In this document: positions 8,057 to 17,400 of the stretch, in pieces
Layout of the letters: each line of letters opens with the position of its first letter
Numbering within the stretch: the stretch's first letter is position 1
Origin: Bradyrhizobium sp. Ai1a-2
GTDB taxonomy: Bacteria; Pseudomonadota; Alphaproteobacteria; Rhizobiales; Xanthobacteraceae
Assembly (NCBI RefSeq): GCF_000426245.1
Contig: NZ_AUEZ01000076.1
Location: 1-38,434, forward strand
Reading direction: 5' to 3'
DNA: 38,434 nucleotides
The notes under the pieces: model-generated
What the model saw: only the letters and a program-made list of their open reading frames with translations
Database searches by the model: none
Told to the model about the DNA's origin: nothing
Made by a program: the position numbers and the translations under genes

Positions 8057-8731
8057 ATGGCAAGTGGAAAACGCCCCGTGCTCAACGTCATCGGCCTGAA
8101 GAAGAGCTACCGTTCGGCCGGCGAGGACATTGCAGTGCTGCGCGGCGTCAACCTTGCGGTCGCCGCCGGCGAAAGCGTGGCGCTGACCGGGGAATCCGGC
8201 AGCGGCAAGAGCACGCTGTTGCACCTGATCGCCGGGCTCGACGCCGCCGATGAAGGCGAGATCATCCTCGACGGCGTCAGCCTCTCCGAACTCGGCGACG
8301 CAGGCCGTGCGGCGCTGCGTCGCGACCGGCTGGGGCTGGTATTCCAGCAATTCAACCTGATCCCGAGCCTGACGGTTTCGGACAATCTTACCTTCCAGTC
8401 GCGGATCGCCGGACGGCATGATCCGAAATGGCACGACGAGCTGGTGCAGCGGCTTGGGCTGGCGCGCCTGTTGAAGCGATATCCGGAGCAATTGTCCGGC
8501 GGCCAGCAGCAGCGGGTGGCGATCGGCCGCGCGCTGGCGCCAAAGCCGCTGCTATTGCTCGCCGACGAGCCGACCGGCAATCTCGACGAAGAGACCGCGG
8601 ACGAGGTGCTGGCGCTGGCGCGCGACCTGGTGGCGCGGACCGGTTGCGGCTTCCTGATGGTGACGCACAGCGCGCGCCTCGCAGCATTGCTCGACCGCCG
8701 GGTCAACCTGCATGCGGGGGTGATCGCATGA
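8057..8731 (+). CDS. ABC transporter ATP-binding protein (LolD/MacB-type, AttE-like)
   Basis: A 224-aa ATPase with Walker A GESGSGKSTLLHLIAG, Q-loop VFQQFNLIPSL, signature LSGGQQQRVAIGRAL, Walker B LLLADEPTGNLD and H-loop MVTHS. The Q-loop and signature spacing match the lipoprotein/FtsX-permease group (LolD, MacB). ATG 8057 gives the usual family N-terminus (MASGKRPVLNVIGLKKSYRS). An in-frame GTG at 8015 would add 14 residues and has slightly better purines upstream, so the start is uncertain. The stop overlaps the start of the permease gene by four bases (ATGA), which indicates coupling. With the next two genes it matches an AttEFGH-like layout. Confidence 0.9.
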   Translation: MASGKRPVLNVIGLKKSYRSAGEDIAVLRGVNLAVAAGESVALTGESGSGKSTLLHLIAGLDAADEGEIILDGVSLSELGDAGRAALRRDRLGLVFQQFNLIPSLTVSDNLTFQSRIAGRHDPKWHDELVQRLGLARLLKRYPEQLSGGQQQRVAIGRALAPKPLLLLADEPTGNLDEETADEVLALARDLVARTGCGFLMVTHSARLAALLDRRVNLHAGVIA

Positions 8732-11190
8732 GGCGCGCGCTATGGACACTGGCGGTGCTGCTGAGCCACTGGCGCCGGCATCCGATGCAGCTTGCGACGC
8801 TGCTGATCGGATTGATCTCAGCGACCGCGCTGTGGAGCGGCGTGCAGGCGCTGAACCAGCAGGCGCGCACCGCCTATGATCGCGCGGCGGCGACCTTCGG
8901 CGGCACCCGCACCGCGATGCTCATCAGCCGCGACAATGCCGGTTTTCCGCAACAGCTCTTTGTCGATCTGCGGCGCGCCGGCTGGCCGGTCTCCCCCGTG
9001 GTCGAGGGACGGGTGCAGATCGGCGGACGATCGTTCCGGCTGCTCGGCATCGAGCCGGTGACGCTGCCCGGCGAAGTCAGCACGGCGCCCGTGATCGGCC
9101 GGACCGATCTGCAGTCCTTCGTCACGCCGCCCGGCGAAATGCTGGTGGCGCCGGAGACGCTGGCAGACCTCGGCCTCAAGGAGGGCGAGCGGCCATCATC
9201 GAATGGCGGCGTGCTGCTGCCGCCACTCCGCGTGCAGGCGCAGCTCGTGCCCGGCGTGCTCGTGGTCGATATCGGGATTGCGCAGCAGATCCTGAAGATG
9301 CCGGACCAGATCTCGCGATTGCTGATCGGCAAATCCAGCGCCAGGCGCGCGCCGCTCGAAAGCATCGCAGGTGACAGGCTGCGCCTGGTCGAACCCAATG
9401 CGGAAACCGATCTCGAGCGTCTCACCGACAGCTTCCACCTCAACCTGACCGCGTTCGGGCTGTTGTCGTTCTTCGTCGGCCTGTTCATCGTCAACTCCGC
9501 GATCGGACTTGCCTTCGAGCAGCGGCTGCCGATGCTGCGCACCTTGCGCGCCTGCGGCGTGTCGGCACGGATGCTGAACAGCGTGCAAGTGGCCGAGCTG
9601 GTATCGCTCGCGCTGGTCGCGGGCCTGGTGGGACTGGTGTGCGGCTATTTCATCGCTGCGGCGCTGCTGCCTGATGTCGCCGCCTCCTTGCGCGGGCTCT
9701 ATGGCGCGCAGATCCCGGGACAATTGACATTGAAGGGCGAGTGGTGGCTCGCCGGCATCGCGATCAGCATCCTCGGCGCGCTGGCGGCGGCCGCCGCGAG
9801 CCTTGCCAAGGCGATCCGCATGCCGGTGCTGGCCTCGGCGCAGCCGCAGGCATGGCAACAGGCGCAGCGGCGCTGGCTGGTGTTCCAGAGCGCTGCGGCA
9901 CTTGCCGCCTTTACCGCGGCCGGCGGCTTTCTCTGGTTCGGCGATTCCCTGCTCTCGGGCTTTGCCGTGCTCGCTGCGCTGATGCTCGGAGCGGCGCTGA
10001 TCCTGCCGATGATCCTGGAGATCGCGCTCGCGCTCGGCCAGCGCAGCGCCGGGCGGCCGGTCAGCGTCTGGTTCTGGGCTGACAGCCGCCAGCAGCTCTC
10101 GGGATTGTCGCTGGCGCTGATGGCGCTGTTGCTTGCGCTCGCGGTCAATGTCGGCGTCGGCACCATGGTGGAAAGTTTCAGCCGCACCTTCCTTGTTTGG
10201 CTCGACGGACGGCTCACCGCCGATGTCTATGTCAATGCGGCCAGCGATGCGCAGGCGACCGAGATCAAGGCCTGGTTGCGCGGGCGGAGCGAGGTTCAGG
10301 CCATCCTGCCCGGCGGCCGCGCGGATGTGCAGCTTGCGGGCATGCCGATCGAGGTGCTCGGCCTGCCCGATCAGGCCACTTTTCGCGACAACTGGCCGCT
10401 CCTGGAATCGAGAACAAATGGATGGGACCGCCTGCGCGGCGGCGACACCTGCTTTGCCAGCGAGCAATTGTCGCGTCGGCTGAAACTCGCGATCGGCGAC
10501 CGGATCGAGCTGCCCGCGCCCGGCGGCAACTGGCCGGTCGAGATCGTCGGCATCTATGCAGACTATGGCAATCCGAAGGGCCAGGTCGCGGTGAACTTTG
10601 CAGCGCTGGCACGGCATTTTCCGGAAGTACCGCAGACACGGTTCGGGCTGCGCGTCGCGCCGCCCGACGTGCCCGCGCTGATCGCCGAACTGCAGCAGAA
10701 GTTTGGCCTCGATGACCGCAGCGTCGCCGACCAGGCGACGGTGAAGGCGGACTCGAAACGCATCTTCGACCGGACGTTCTCGGTCACGTCAGCGCTGAAC
10801 GCCTTCACGCTTGGCGTCGCCGGCGTCGCGCTGCTCACGAGCCTCCTGACGCTGGCCAATTCCCGGCTGCCGCAGCTTGCGCCGCTATGGGCGATCGGGC
10901 TGACGCGCAGGAGGCTCGCGAGGATCGAACTGTTGAAGACGATGGCGGTGGCGCTGATCACCTCGCTGTTCGCGTTGCCGCTCGGCCTTCTGGTGGCGTG
11001 GTGCCTGCTTGCGGTCGTGAACGTGAAGGCGTTTGGCTGGCGGTTGCCGTTCCAGGTGTTCCCGTTGCAACTGGTGGAGCTGCTCGGCGTTGCCCTGGCA
11101 GCCGCGCTGCTGGCTGCGCTATTGCCTGTGATCCGGCTGGCGCGGATGCAGCCGGCGAGCCTGATACGGATCTTTGTCAATGAGCGTTAG
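8728..11190 (+). CDS. FtsX-type ABC permease, fused two-domain (AttF/AttG-like)
   Basis: This 820-aa protein begins at ATG 8728, overlapping the ATPase stop. It has an N-terminal membrane anchor (LATLLIGLISATALWSGV), then a large periplasmic region. A first FtsX domain is rich in hydrophobic helices (LLSFFVGLFIVNSAIGLAF). A second periplasmic region and a C-terminal FtsX domain (NAFTLGVAGVALLTSLLTLA) follow. Such proteins use ATP hydrolysis to move lipids or lipoproteins, or to drive periplasmic mechanics, rather than conventional import. The single long chain appears to combine the two permeases of AttEFGH-type loci. The third locus gene follows six bases after the stop. Confidence 0.88.
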   Translation: MRRALWTLAVLLSHWRRHPMQLATLLIGLISATALWSGVQALNQQARTAYDRAAATFGGTRTAMLISRDNAGFPQQLFVDLRRAGWPVSPVVEGRVQIGGRSFRLLGIEPVTLPGEVSTAPVIGRTDLQSFVTPPGEMLVAPETLADLGLKEGERPSSNGGVLLPPLRVQAQLVPGVLVVDIGIAQQILKMPDQISRLLIGKSSARRAPLESIAGDRLRLVEPNAETDLERLTDSFHLNLTAFGLLSFFVGLFIVNSAIGLAFEQRLPMLRTLRACGVSARMLNSVQVAELVSLALVAGLVGLVCGYFIAAALLPDVAASLRGLYGAQIPGQLTLKGEWWLAGIAISILGALAAAAASLAKAIRMPVLASAQPQAWQQAQRRWLVFQSAAALAAFTAAGGFLWFGDSLLSGFAVLAALMLGAALILPMILEIALALGQRSAGRPVSVWFWADSRQQLSGLSLALMALLLALAVNVGVGTMVESFSRTFLVWLDGRLTADVYVNAASDAQATEIKAWLRGRSEVQAILPGGRADVQLAGMPIEVLGLPDQATFRDNWPLLESRTNGWDRLRGGDTCFASEQLSRRLKLAIGDRIELPAPGGNWPVEIVGIYADYGNPKGQVAVNFAALARHFPEVPQTRFGLRVAPPDVPALIAELQQKFGLDDRSVADQATVKADSKRIFDRTFSVTSALNAFTLGVAGVALLTSLLTLANSRLPQLAPLWAIGLTRRRLARIELLKTMAVALITSLFALPLGLLVAWCLLAVVNVKAFGWRLPFQVFPLQLVELLGVALAAALLAALLPVIRLARMQPASLIRIFVNER

Positions 11191-11196
11191 AGCGCG

Positions 11197-12426
11197 ATGA
11201 GATCGGGTCGAATTGCATCGGCGATCGCTGCTGGGCTCCCTCTCCCGCTTGCGGGGGAGGGCTGGGGTGGGGGTGTCTCCACGATGGGACGGTCCGTGTG
11301 GAGAGAGCCCTCACCCGGCGCTTCGCGCCGACCTCTCCCGCAAGCGGGAGAGGTGAAGATATCGCGCCGCGCGTTCGTCGGTGGCGCGCTTGCAGTTGGC
11401 CTTGCGGGCCAAGCGCGTGCGCAGGGTTTCGCGGGACTTAGCGAGACCGCTGATGGTTTCGCGCCTGTCGTGCCTGGCAAGAATTTCGTCTTTCCCCTCG
11501 ATCACGGCCCGCATCCGGAATTCCGCATCGAATGGTGGTATCTGACCGCGAACCTCGTCGATGCGGCCGGCGCCGCCCATGGCGTGCAGTGGACACTGTT
11601 CCGGCTGGCAATGCGCGCGGGCGCGCAGCTTGAAGGCTGGGCCAACCAGCAGGTCTGGATGGCACATGCCGCGGTCACACGCGCCGACACGCACCGCTAT
11701 TCCGAGATATTTGCGCGCGGCGGCGTCGGGCAGGCCGGCGTCGAGACGAATCCGTTTGTCGCCTGGATCGATGCCTGGGAGATGCGCGGGCTCGACGGAT
11801 TCAATGCCGACAAGGTGACGCCGCTGAAACTCAGCGCGACGGGCGCCGATTTCAGCTACGAGCTCCGCCTCGATGCCGACCGGCCGCTGGTGCTGCAGGG
11901 CGACCGCGGCTACAGCAAAAAGTCCGATCGCGGACAGGCGTCGTATTACTACAGCCAGCCCTTCTTCAAGGCGGCCGGCCGCATCGTCATCGACGACAAG
12001 GCTGTTGAGGTTACCGGGCAGGCCTGGATGGACCGCGAATGGAGCAGCCAGCCCCTGGCCTCTGACCAAACCGGCTGGGACTGGTTCTCGCTGCATCTGC
12101 CAAACGACGAGAAGCTGATGCTTTACCGATTGCGCCAGAAGGACGGCCGCAGCAACCTGTTCGGCAACTGGATCGAGCCGGACGGCCGTTCCAGCGAGAT
12201 CGCTTCAAGCGATAACAACATCACGCCCACCGCATTCACCGATATCGGCGAGCGCAAGGTGCCGACGGCGTGGCGTGTCGAAATCCCTGCGCGCGGGGTA
12301 AAAATCGAAACCAAGCCGCTCAATGCGCGAAGCTGGATGGGAACGGGCTTTTCCTACTGGGAAGGCCCGATCAGCTTTGCCGGCAGCCACGCCGGCGTCG
12401 GCTATCTCGAACTGACCGGCTATTGA
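11197..12426 (+). CDS. Tat-exported lipocalin-like AttH/CrtC-family protein
   Basis: The conserved body reads NFVFPLDHGPHPEFRIEWWY and later AWMDREWSSQPLASDQTGWDW, both hallmarks of the AttH / carotenoid 1,2-hydratase (CrtC) fold, a double lipocalin-like beta-barrel. A twin-arginine signal (SRRAFVGGALAVGLAGQARA) lies at about residues 57-76 of the longest reading. The first 52 codons coincide largely with a dispersed repeat, so the ancestral start was probably close to GTG 11353. That GTG has purines only two bases away, whereas ATG 11197 is six bases after the permease stop and could be coupled. The protein is probably the periplasmic partner of the upstream ABC exporter. The ligand is unknown, and carotenoid hydration is not implied. 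Confidence 0.8.
   Translation: MRSGRIASAIAAGLPLPLAGEGWGGGVSTMGRSVWREPSPGASRRPLPQAGEVKISRRAFVGGALAVGLAGQARAQGFAGLSETADGFAPVVPGKNFVFPLDHGPHPEFRIEWWYLTANLVDAAGAAHGVQWTLFRLAMRAGAQLEGWANQQVWMAHAAVTRADTHRYSEIFARGGVGQAGVETNPFVAWIDAWEMRGLDGFNADKVTPLKLSATGADFSYELRLDADRPLVLQGDRGYSKKSDRGQASYYYSQPFFKAAGRIVIDDKAVEVTGQAWMDREWSSQPLASDQTGWDWFSLHLPNDEKLMLYRLRQKDGRSNLFGNWIEPDGRSSEIASSDNNITPTAFTDIGERKVPTAWRVEIPARGVKIETKPLNARSWMGTGFSYWEGPISFAGSHAGVGYLELTGY
11236..11355. repeat. Dispersed palindromic repeat (family C, copy 1) inside a coding region
   Basis: The ends are CTCTCCCGCTTGCGGGGGAG and CTCTCCCGCAAGCGGGAGAG, each itself a hairpin, with a GC-rich middle containing GGGCTGGGGTGGGGGTGTC. Related copies lie at 25494-25664 and 38011-38116. 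Here the element is open in the frame of the AttH-like gene and would encode about 39 residues immediately before the Tat signal. Confidence 0.85.
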
Positions 12427-12444
12427 GCGGCGTCTTCCAGACGA

Positions 12445-12520
12445 GAGCATGATCCGCAACGAGATCATGCTCAAAACAAAAACGAGATCAGATCCGATTT
12501 CTCCAGTCGGATCATGATCG
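12445..12520. repeat. Double stem-loop (family F-like repeat, possible terminator)
   Basis: GAGCATGATC (12445-12454) is a perfect 10-bp inverted match to GATCATGCTC (12463-12472) and is followed by an A-rich tract. A second hairpin, GATCCGA/TCGGATC, lies at 12491-12513. It lies between the AttH-like gene and the MAPEG gene and may terminate the exporter operon. The GAGCATGATC core also appears in the repeats at about 6307 and, inverted, near 21990. Confidence 0.6.
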
Positions 12521-12533
12521 AGGGAGGCTCTCC

Positions 12534-12923
12534 ATGTATCACGATACGGCCATCGTCACCTGCCTTGCGATCGCGTTCTACTTCTTCACCTCGGCGGCCG
12601 TCGCGCGGGCGCGTTACACCTTCGGCGTCAAGCTGCCGGCGATCTCAGGGCAGCCTGATTTCGAGCGCATCTTCCGGGTGCAGATGAACACGCTGGAATG
12701 GATGCCGATCTTCCTGCCCTCGCTGTGGCTGTTCGCCATCTATATCAGCGATGCGATCGCGGCGGCGCTGGGCGTGGTCTGGATCATCGGCCGCATCGTC
12801 TATTTCATCGGCTATCGCCAAGCCGTCGAAAAGCGCGGCCCCGGCTTCGGCATCCAGGCGCTGGCGTGCATCGTGCTGTGGTGCGGAGCATTGGGGGCGC
12901 CGGTGTGGAAGATCATTCACTGA
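12534..12923 (+). CDS. MAPEG-family membrane protein
   Basis: A 129-aa protein with four hydrophobic segments. It carries the MAPEG hallmark FERIFRVQMNTLEWMPIFLP, followed by the later helix IIGRIVYFIGYRQAVEKRGP. The family includes microsomal glutathione S-transferases and leukotriene C4 synthase. Bacterial members are inner-membrane proteins, many with glutathione-dependent activity or none known. The Arg-x-x-x-Asn-x-x-Glu pattern (R43, N47, E50 by my count) is retained. GAGGGAGG precedes the ATG. It may be transcribed separately from the exporter operon because a double stem-loop lies between them. It converges with the solute-binding protein gene. Confidence 0.9.
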   Translation: MYHDTAIVTCLAIAFYFFTSAAVARARYTFGVKLPAISGQPDFERIFRVQMNTLEWMPIFLPSLWLFAIYISDAIAAALGVVWIIGRIVYFIGYRQAVEKRGPGFGIQALACIVLWCGALGAPVWKIIH

Positions 12924-12999
12924 ATTGGCGTGACCAGCGCCAATGGCGCCTCAAACTCCGCCGTCGTCCCGGGCTTGCGCGCCTCGGCGAAGCCCTGGC

Positions 13000-13105
13000 G
13001 TAGCGGGGACCCATAGTCACAGGCCGTCGTGATGTGCTCCGCTGCAACCGCTTGCTCGCGCCGCAACATATCACGGTGGTGATGGGTCCCCGCTTTCGCG
13101 GGGAC
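13000..13105. repeat. Inverted repeat with terminal hairpin (family G)
   Basis: GCGGGGACCCAT (13003-13014) is matched by ATGGGTCCCCGC (13082-13093). The right arm itself folds as GTCCCCGCTTTCGCGGGGAC (13086-13105). The element fills much of the convergent junction between the MAPEG gene and the minus-strand binding-protein gene. It is a plausible terminator for either strand. Confidence 0.75.
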
Positions 13106-13134
13106 GGCACCGGTGATTGATTCGCGAGACGAAA

Positions 13135-14325
13135 TCACTTCGTCAGCGGGCAGCCGCTTTCCTTGGCGGTGAAGAAGGCCTTGTCGCCGGGCACTACGGC
13201 GAGCTGCTTGTAGTAGTCCCACGGCTTCTTCGATTCCGAGGGCTTCTTGACCTCGAACAGATAGAGGTCGTGCACCATGCGGCCGTTCTCCAGCACCTTG
13301 CCCTTTGCGAAGGCGTCGTCGACAGGCAGCTCCTTCAGCTTCTTCGCCACCGCATCGCTATCCTTGGTTCCGGCGGCCTTCACGGCCTTCAGATAGGAGA
13401 GCGTGGCCGAATAGGTGCCGGCGTGGATCATGCTCGGCATGTGGCCGGTGCGCTTGATGAAGCGTTCGCTGAAGGCGCGCGAGGCATCGTCGTGGTCCCA
13501 GTAAAAGCCTTCGGTGAGCACAAGACCCTGCGCGGCCTCCAAGCCGAGCCCGTGCACCTCGGACAGCGTCATCAGGAGGCCGGCGAGCTTTTGTCCGCTC
13601 TTGACGATGCCGAACTCGGCCGCCTGCTTGATCGAGTTGGTGGTGTCGAGGCCGGCATTGGCGAGGCCCACGATCTTCGCCTTGGAGCTCTGCGCCTGCA
13701 GCAGGAACGACGAGAAGTCCGACGAGTTCAGGGGAACGCGGACCGAGCCCAGCACCTTGCCGCCCTTCTCCTTGACAATATCGCTGGTGTCCTTTTCCAG
13801 CGCGTAGCCGAAGGCGTAGTCGGCGGTCAGGAAGAACCAGCTGTCGCCGCCTGCCTGCACCAGCGCGCCGCCAGTGCCCACAGCCAGCGCGCGGGTGTCA
13901 TAGGCCCAGTGGAAGCCATAGGGCGTGCAGGCGTCGCCTGTGATGCGCGAGGTCGCAGCGCCGACCACGATGTCGATTTTCTTCTTTTCCTTGGAAAGCT
14001 CCTGGATCGCTAGCGCCACCGAGGAGGTGGTGAGTTCGGTGATCATGTCGACGCCTTCGGCGTCATACCAGCGGCGCGCGATCGCAGCGGCGAGATCCGG
14101 CTTGTTCTGGTGATCGGCGGTGACGAGCTCGATCTTGTGTCCCAGCACCTCGCCGCCGAAATCCTCGATCGCCATCCGCGCGGCTTCGAGCGAGTACTTG
14201 CCGCCGTAATCGGCGTAGACGCCGGACTGGTCGTTCAGGATGCCGATCTTGACGCCCTGCGCAAAGCCCGGAGTTGACAGCAAAAGGCCGCCAACAGCGA
14301 CGGCGGCGAGCAATCCCGATTTCAT
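13135..14325 (-). CDS. ABC transporter substrate-binding protein, branched-chain amino acid (Liv) type, orphan
   Basis: A 396-aa protein starting at ATG 14325, with GGGAG upstream; a longer frame to 14394 has no such site. A signal peptide (MKSGLLAAVAVGGLLLSTPG, cleaved near FAQG) leads to a periplasmic-binding type I fold. The opening VKIGILNDQSGVYADYGG and then GHKIELVTADHQNKPD are typical of LivJ/LivK-like (HAAT) proteins. These bind small organic acids, amides or aromatic acids as well as amino acids. No permease or ATPase genes adjoin it, so it is an orphan in this window. Ligand unknown. Confidence 0.9.
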   Translation of the reverse strand: MKSGLLAAVAVGGLLLSTPGFAQGVKIGILNDQSGVYADYGGKYSLEAARMAIEDFGGEVLGHKIELVTADHQNKPDLAAAIARRWYDAEGVDMITELTTSSVALAIQELSKEKKKIDIVVGAATSRITGDACTPYGFHWAYDTRALAVGTGGALVQAGGDSWFFLTADYAFGYALEKDTSDIVKEKGGKVLGSVRVPLNSSDFSSFLLQAQSSKAKIVGLANAGLDTTNSIKQAAEFGIVKSGQKLAGLLMTLSEVHGLGLEAAQGLVLTEGFYWDHDDASRAFSERFIKRTGHMPSMIHAGTYSATLSYLKAVKAAGTKDSDAVAKKLKELPVDDAFAKGKVLENGRMVHDLYLFEVKKPSESKKPWDYYKQLAVVPGDKAFFTAKESGCPLTK

Positions 14326-14431
14326 AAATGGTCTCCCTGCAGTTTCTGTTCGGAATATCGGCGGATGATATTTTATAACCCTGCGGCTGCCCATCTATTT
14401 CGGCTCAGCCATTAGTGGGGCTTGCGGCTCT

Positions 14432-14473
14432 CGTCATTCCGGGGCATCGCGCAGCGATGAGCCCGGAATGACG
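14432..14473. repeat. Short palindromic repeat (family B, copy 1)
   Basis: CGTCATTCCGGGG is inverted against CCCGGAATGACG around a loop of about 17 nt. The same arms recur at 33238-33330 with a longer centre. Both the upstream RND gene (ending at 14500) and the binding-protein gene (starting at 14325) are on the minus strand. The element therefore lies between two tandem genes and could terminate the efflux operon. Confidence 0.8.
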
Positions 14474-14499
14474 GCGGTGGTGAGGGGCCGCCAGCGCGC

Positions 14500-17400
14500 T
14501 CAAGCTTCGACCGGCTTCTTCGGATGCCTGGGATCGGCGAGGCCGCGCACCACCATGTAGAAGATCGGCGTGAAGATTAGGCCGAACAGGGTGACGCCGA
14601 GCATGCCGAAGAACACGGCAACCCCGACCGCCTGGCGCATCTCCGATCCCGAGCCGGCCGAGGCTACCAGCGGCAGCACGCCGAGGATGAAGGCGAACGA
14701 CGTCATCAGGATCGGCCGCAGCCGCAAGCGGCAGGCCTCGATCACCGCCTCCAGCCGCGGCTTGCCCTCGGCCTCGATGTCGCGCGCGAACTCGACGATC
14801 AGGATCGCGTTCTTGGCGGCGAGGCCGACCAGCACCACGAAGCCGATCTGGGTCAGGATGTTGATGTCCTGCCCCATGATGCGCACGCCGATGGTCGCGG
14901 CCAGCAGGCACATCGGCACGATCAGGATCACCGCGAACGGCAGGCTCCAGCTGCCATATTGGGCGGCGAGCACGAGATAGACGAACAGCACGCAGATCGG
15001 GAACACGTAGAGACCGGCATTGCCGCCGGTGATCTGCTGGTAGGAGAGATCGGTCCACTCGAACGCAAAGCCGCTCGGCAGCGTTGCATCGGCGAGCTGT
15101 TTGATGGTGTCGAGCGAGGTCTGCGAACTCGTACCGGGCGCCGGCTCGCCCTGCAGTTCGGATGCCGAATAGAGGTTGTAGCGCGCGACGCGGTCGGGCC
15201 CGGAGACGTCGCGGAATTCGACCACGCTGCCGAGCATCACCATGTCGCCCGCGGCATTGCGTGTCCGCAGCCGCGCGAGATCGGAGGTTTCCTTGCGGAA
15301 CGGCAGATCGGCCTGCGCGGTGACGTGATAGGTGCGGCCGAACAGGTTGAAGTCGTTGACGTAGGTCGAGCCGAAATAGGTCTGGATGGTGTCGTTGATG
15401 TTCGCAATCGGCACGCCGAGCTTCTGCGCCTTGACGCGGTCGATGTCGACAAACACTTGCGGCGTATTCGCGGTGAACGGCGAGAACACCGAGGTGAGAT
15501 ATGGCGACTTGCGCGCGGCAGCGACAAGCTCGTCGGTCGCGGCTGCCAGCAGCTCGGGGCCGCGGCCCTGGCGATCCTGGATACGGATGGTGAAGCCGCC
15601 GCCGGTGCCGATACCCGGCACCGCAGGCGGCGGGATCACGATGATGAAGGCCCCCTGGATCACAGCCAGACGCTTGCGCAGCTCGGCCGTGATCGCGGTC
15701 GCCGACAACCCCTTCTTCAGGCGCGCCTCCGGCTCATCGAACACCGGGAACAGCGCCGCGGCATTACCCGACTGCGTGCGCGTCGCGCCCGAGAAGCCGG
15801 CAAAGGCCGCTACACGAACGATGCCCGGCGTATCGAGCGCGATCCGCTCGATCTCGCGCACAACCGCCGTCGTGCGAGCCAGCGATGCCGCCCCCGGCAA
15901 CTGCACCGATACGATGATGTAGCCCCGATCCTGCGCCGGAATGAAGCCCTGCGCCGTGGTCGCAAGCAACCAGCCGGCGCCGCCGATCAGCGCGACATAG
16001 ATCAGCAGCATCACCGCCGTATGGCGGATCACGAAGTCGGCCGTTGCGGCATAGCCATGCGACAGCCGGTCGAAGACGCGGTTGAAGACGCCGGTGAACT
16101 TCTCCCAGCCACGGGCAATGATATTCCAGCGCGCCGCCGGCCGCTTCTCCTCATGAGGCACCAGGATCAGCGAAGCCAGCGCCGGCGACAGCGTCAGCGA
16201 GCAGAAGCAGGAGATCGCGGTCGCGACCGCGATGGTGACGGCGAATTGCTGGAAGAATTGGCCGGAGATGCCGCCGAGGAATGCGGTCGGCACGAATACC
16301 GCGCACAGCACCAGCGCGATCGAGACCAGCGCGCCGCCGACCTCCTCCATCGTCTTGAGCGCGGCATCGCGCCGGCTCATTCCGTGCGCGAGATGCCGCT
16401 CGACATTCTCCACCACCACGATGGCGTCGTCGACCACGATGCCGACCGCCAGCACCAGGCCGAACAGCGTCAGATTGTTGATCGAGAAGCCGAGTGCCGC
16501 CATCACCGCGAAGGTGCCGACCAGCGACACCGGGATTGCGATGATCGGAATGATCGCTGGCCGCCAGCCCTGCAGGAACACCAGCACCACGATGACGACG
16601 AGCAGCATCGCCTCGTAGATGGTCTTGATCAGCTCGTGGATGGATTGCGCGATGAATTCGGTCGGGTTGTAGCCGATATTGTAGTCGAGCCCTTTCGGGA
16701 AGCTCGCCTTGAGCTTGACCATCGTGTCGGAGATATTCTTGGCGGTGGCGAGCGCGTTCGAGCCGGGCCGCTGCGTCACCAGCATGCCAACCGCCGATTT
16801 CCGCAGCAGGAAGCTGTTGGTGGTGTAGGACAGCGCGCCAAGCTCGACGCGGGCAACGTCGCGCAGGCGCACGGTGCGGCCGTCGGCGCCGGCCCTGACC
16901 ACGATATCCTCGAACTGCCCGGGATCCTTGAGACGGCCGGTGAAGACAAGGTTGGGCTGGAACGCGCGATCCGCGATCGGCGGCTCGGCGATCTGTCCGC
17001 CCGCGATCTGCAGGTTCTGCGCGCGGATCGCCGCCAGCACCTCGGTCGAGGTCAAGCCGAGATTGGCGAGGCGGTCGGGATCCAGCCACAGCCGCATCGA
17101 GTAATCGCGCGCGCCGAAGATCTGGATGTCGCCGACGCCGTCGAGCCGGAGCAACTGGTCGCGGACCTGCAGCAGCGCGTAGTTGGAGATGTAGAGCTGG
17201 TCGAAGCTGTCATCGGGCGACAGCATGAACACGACCATCAGGATGTCCGGGCTGTTCTTGCGCGTGGTCACGCCGTTGCGCTGCACCTCCTCGGGCAGCC
17301 GGGGCTGCGCGATCGCGACACGGTTCTGCACCAGCACCTGGGCGGTGTCGAGGTCGGTGCCGAGCTTGAAGGTCACGGTGATGGTGAGCTGGCCGTTCGA

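Noticed and set aside
8428..8727. 100-codon N-terminal extension of the FtsX-type permease
   Set aside because: It lies inside the ATPase gene in another frame; ATG 8728 overlapping the ATPase stop is the natural start.
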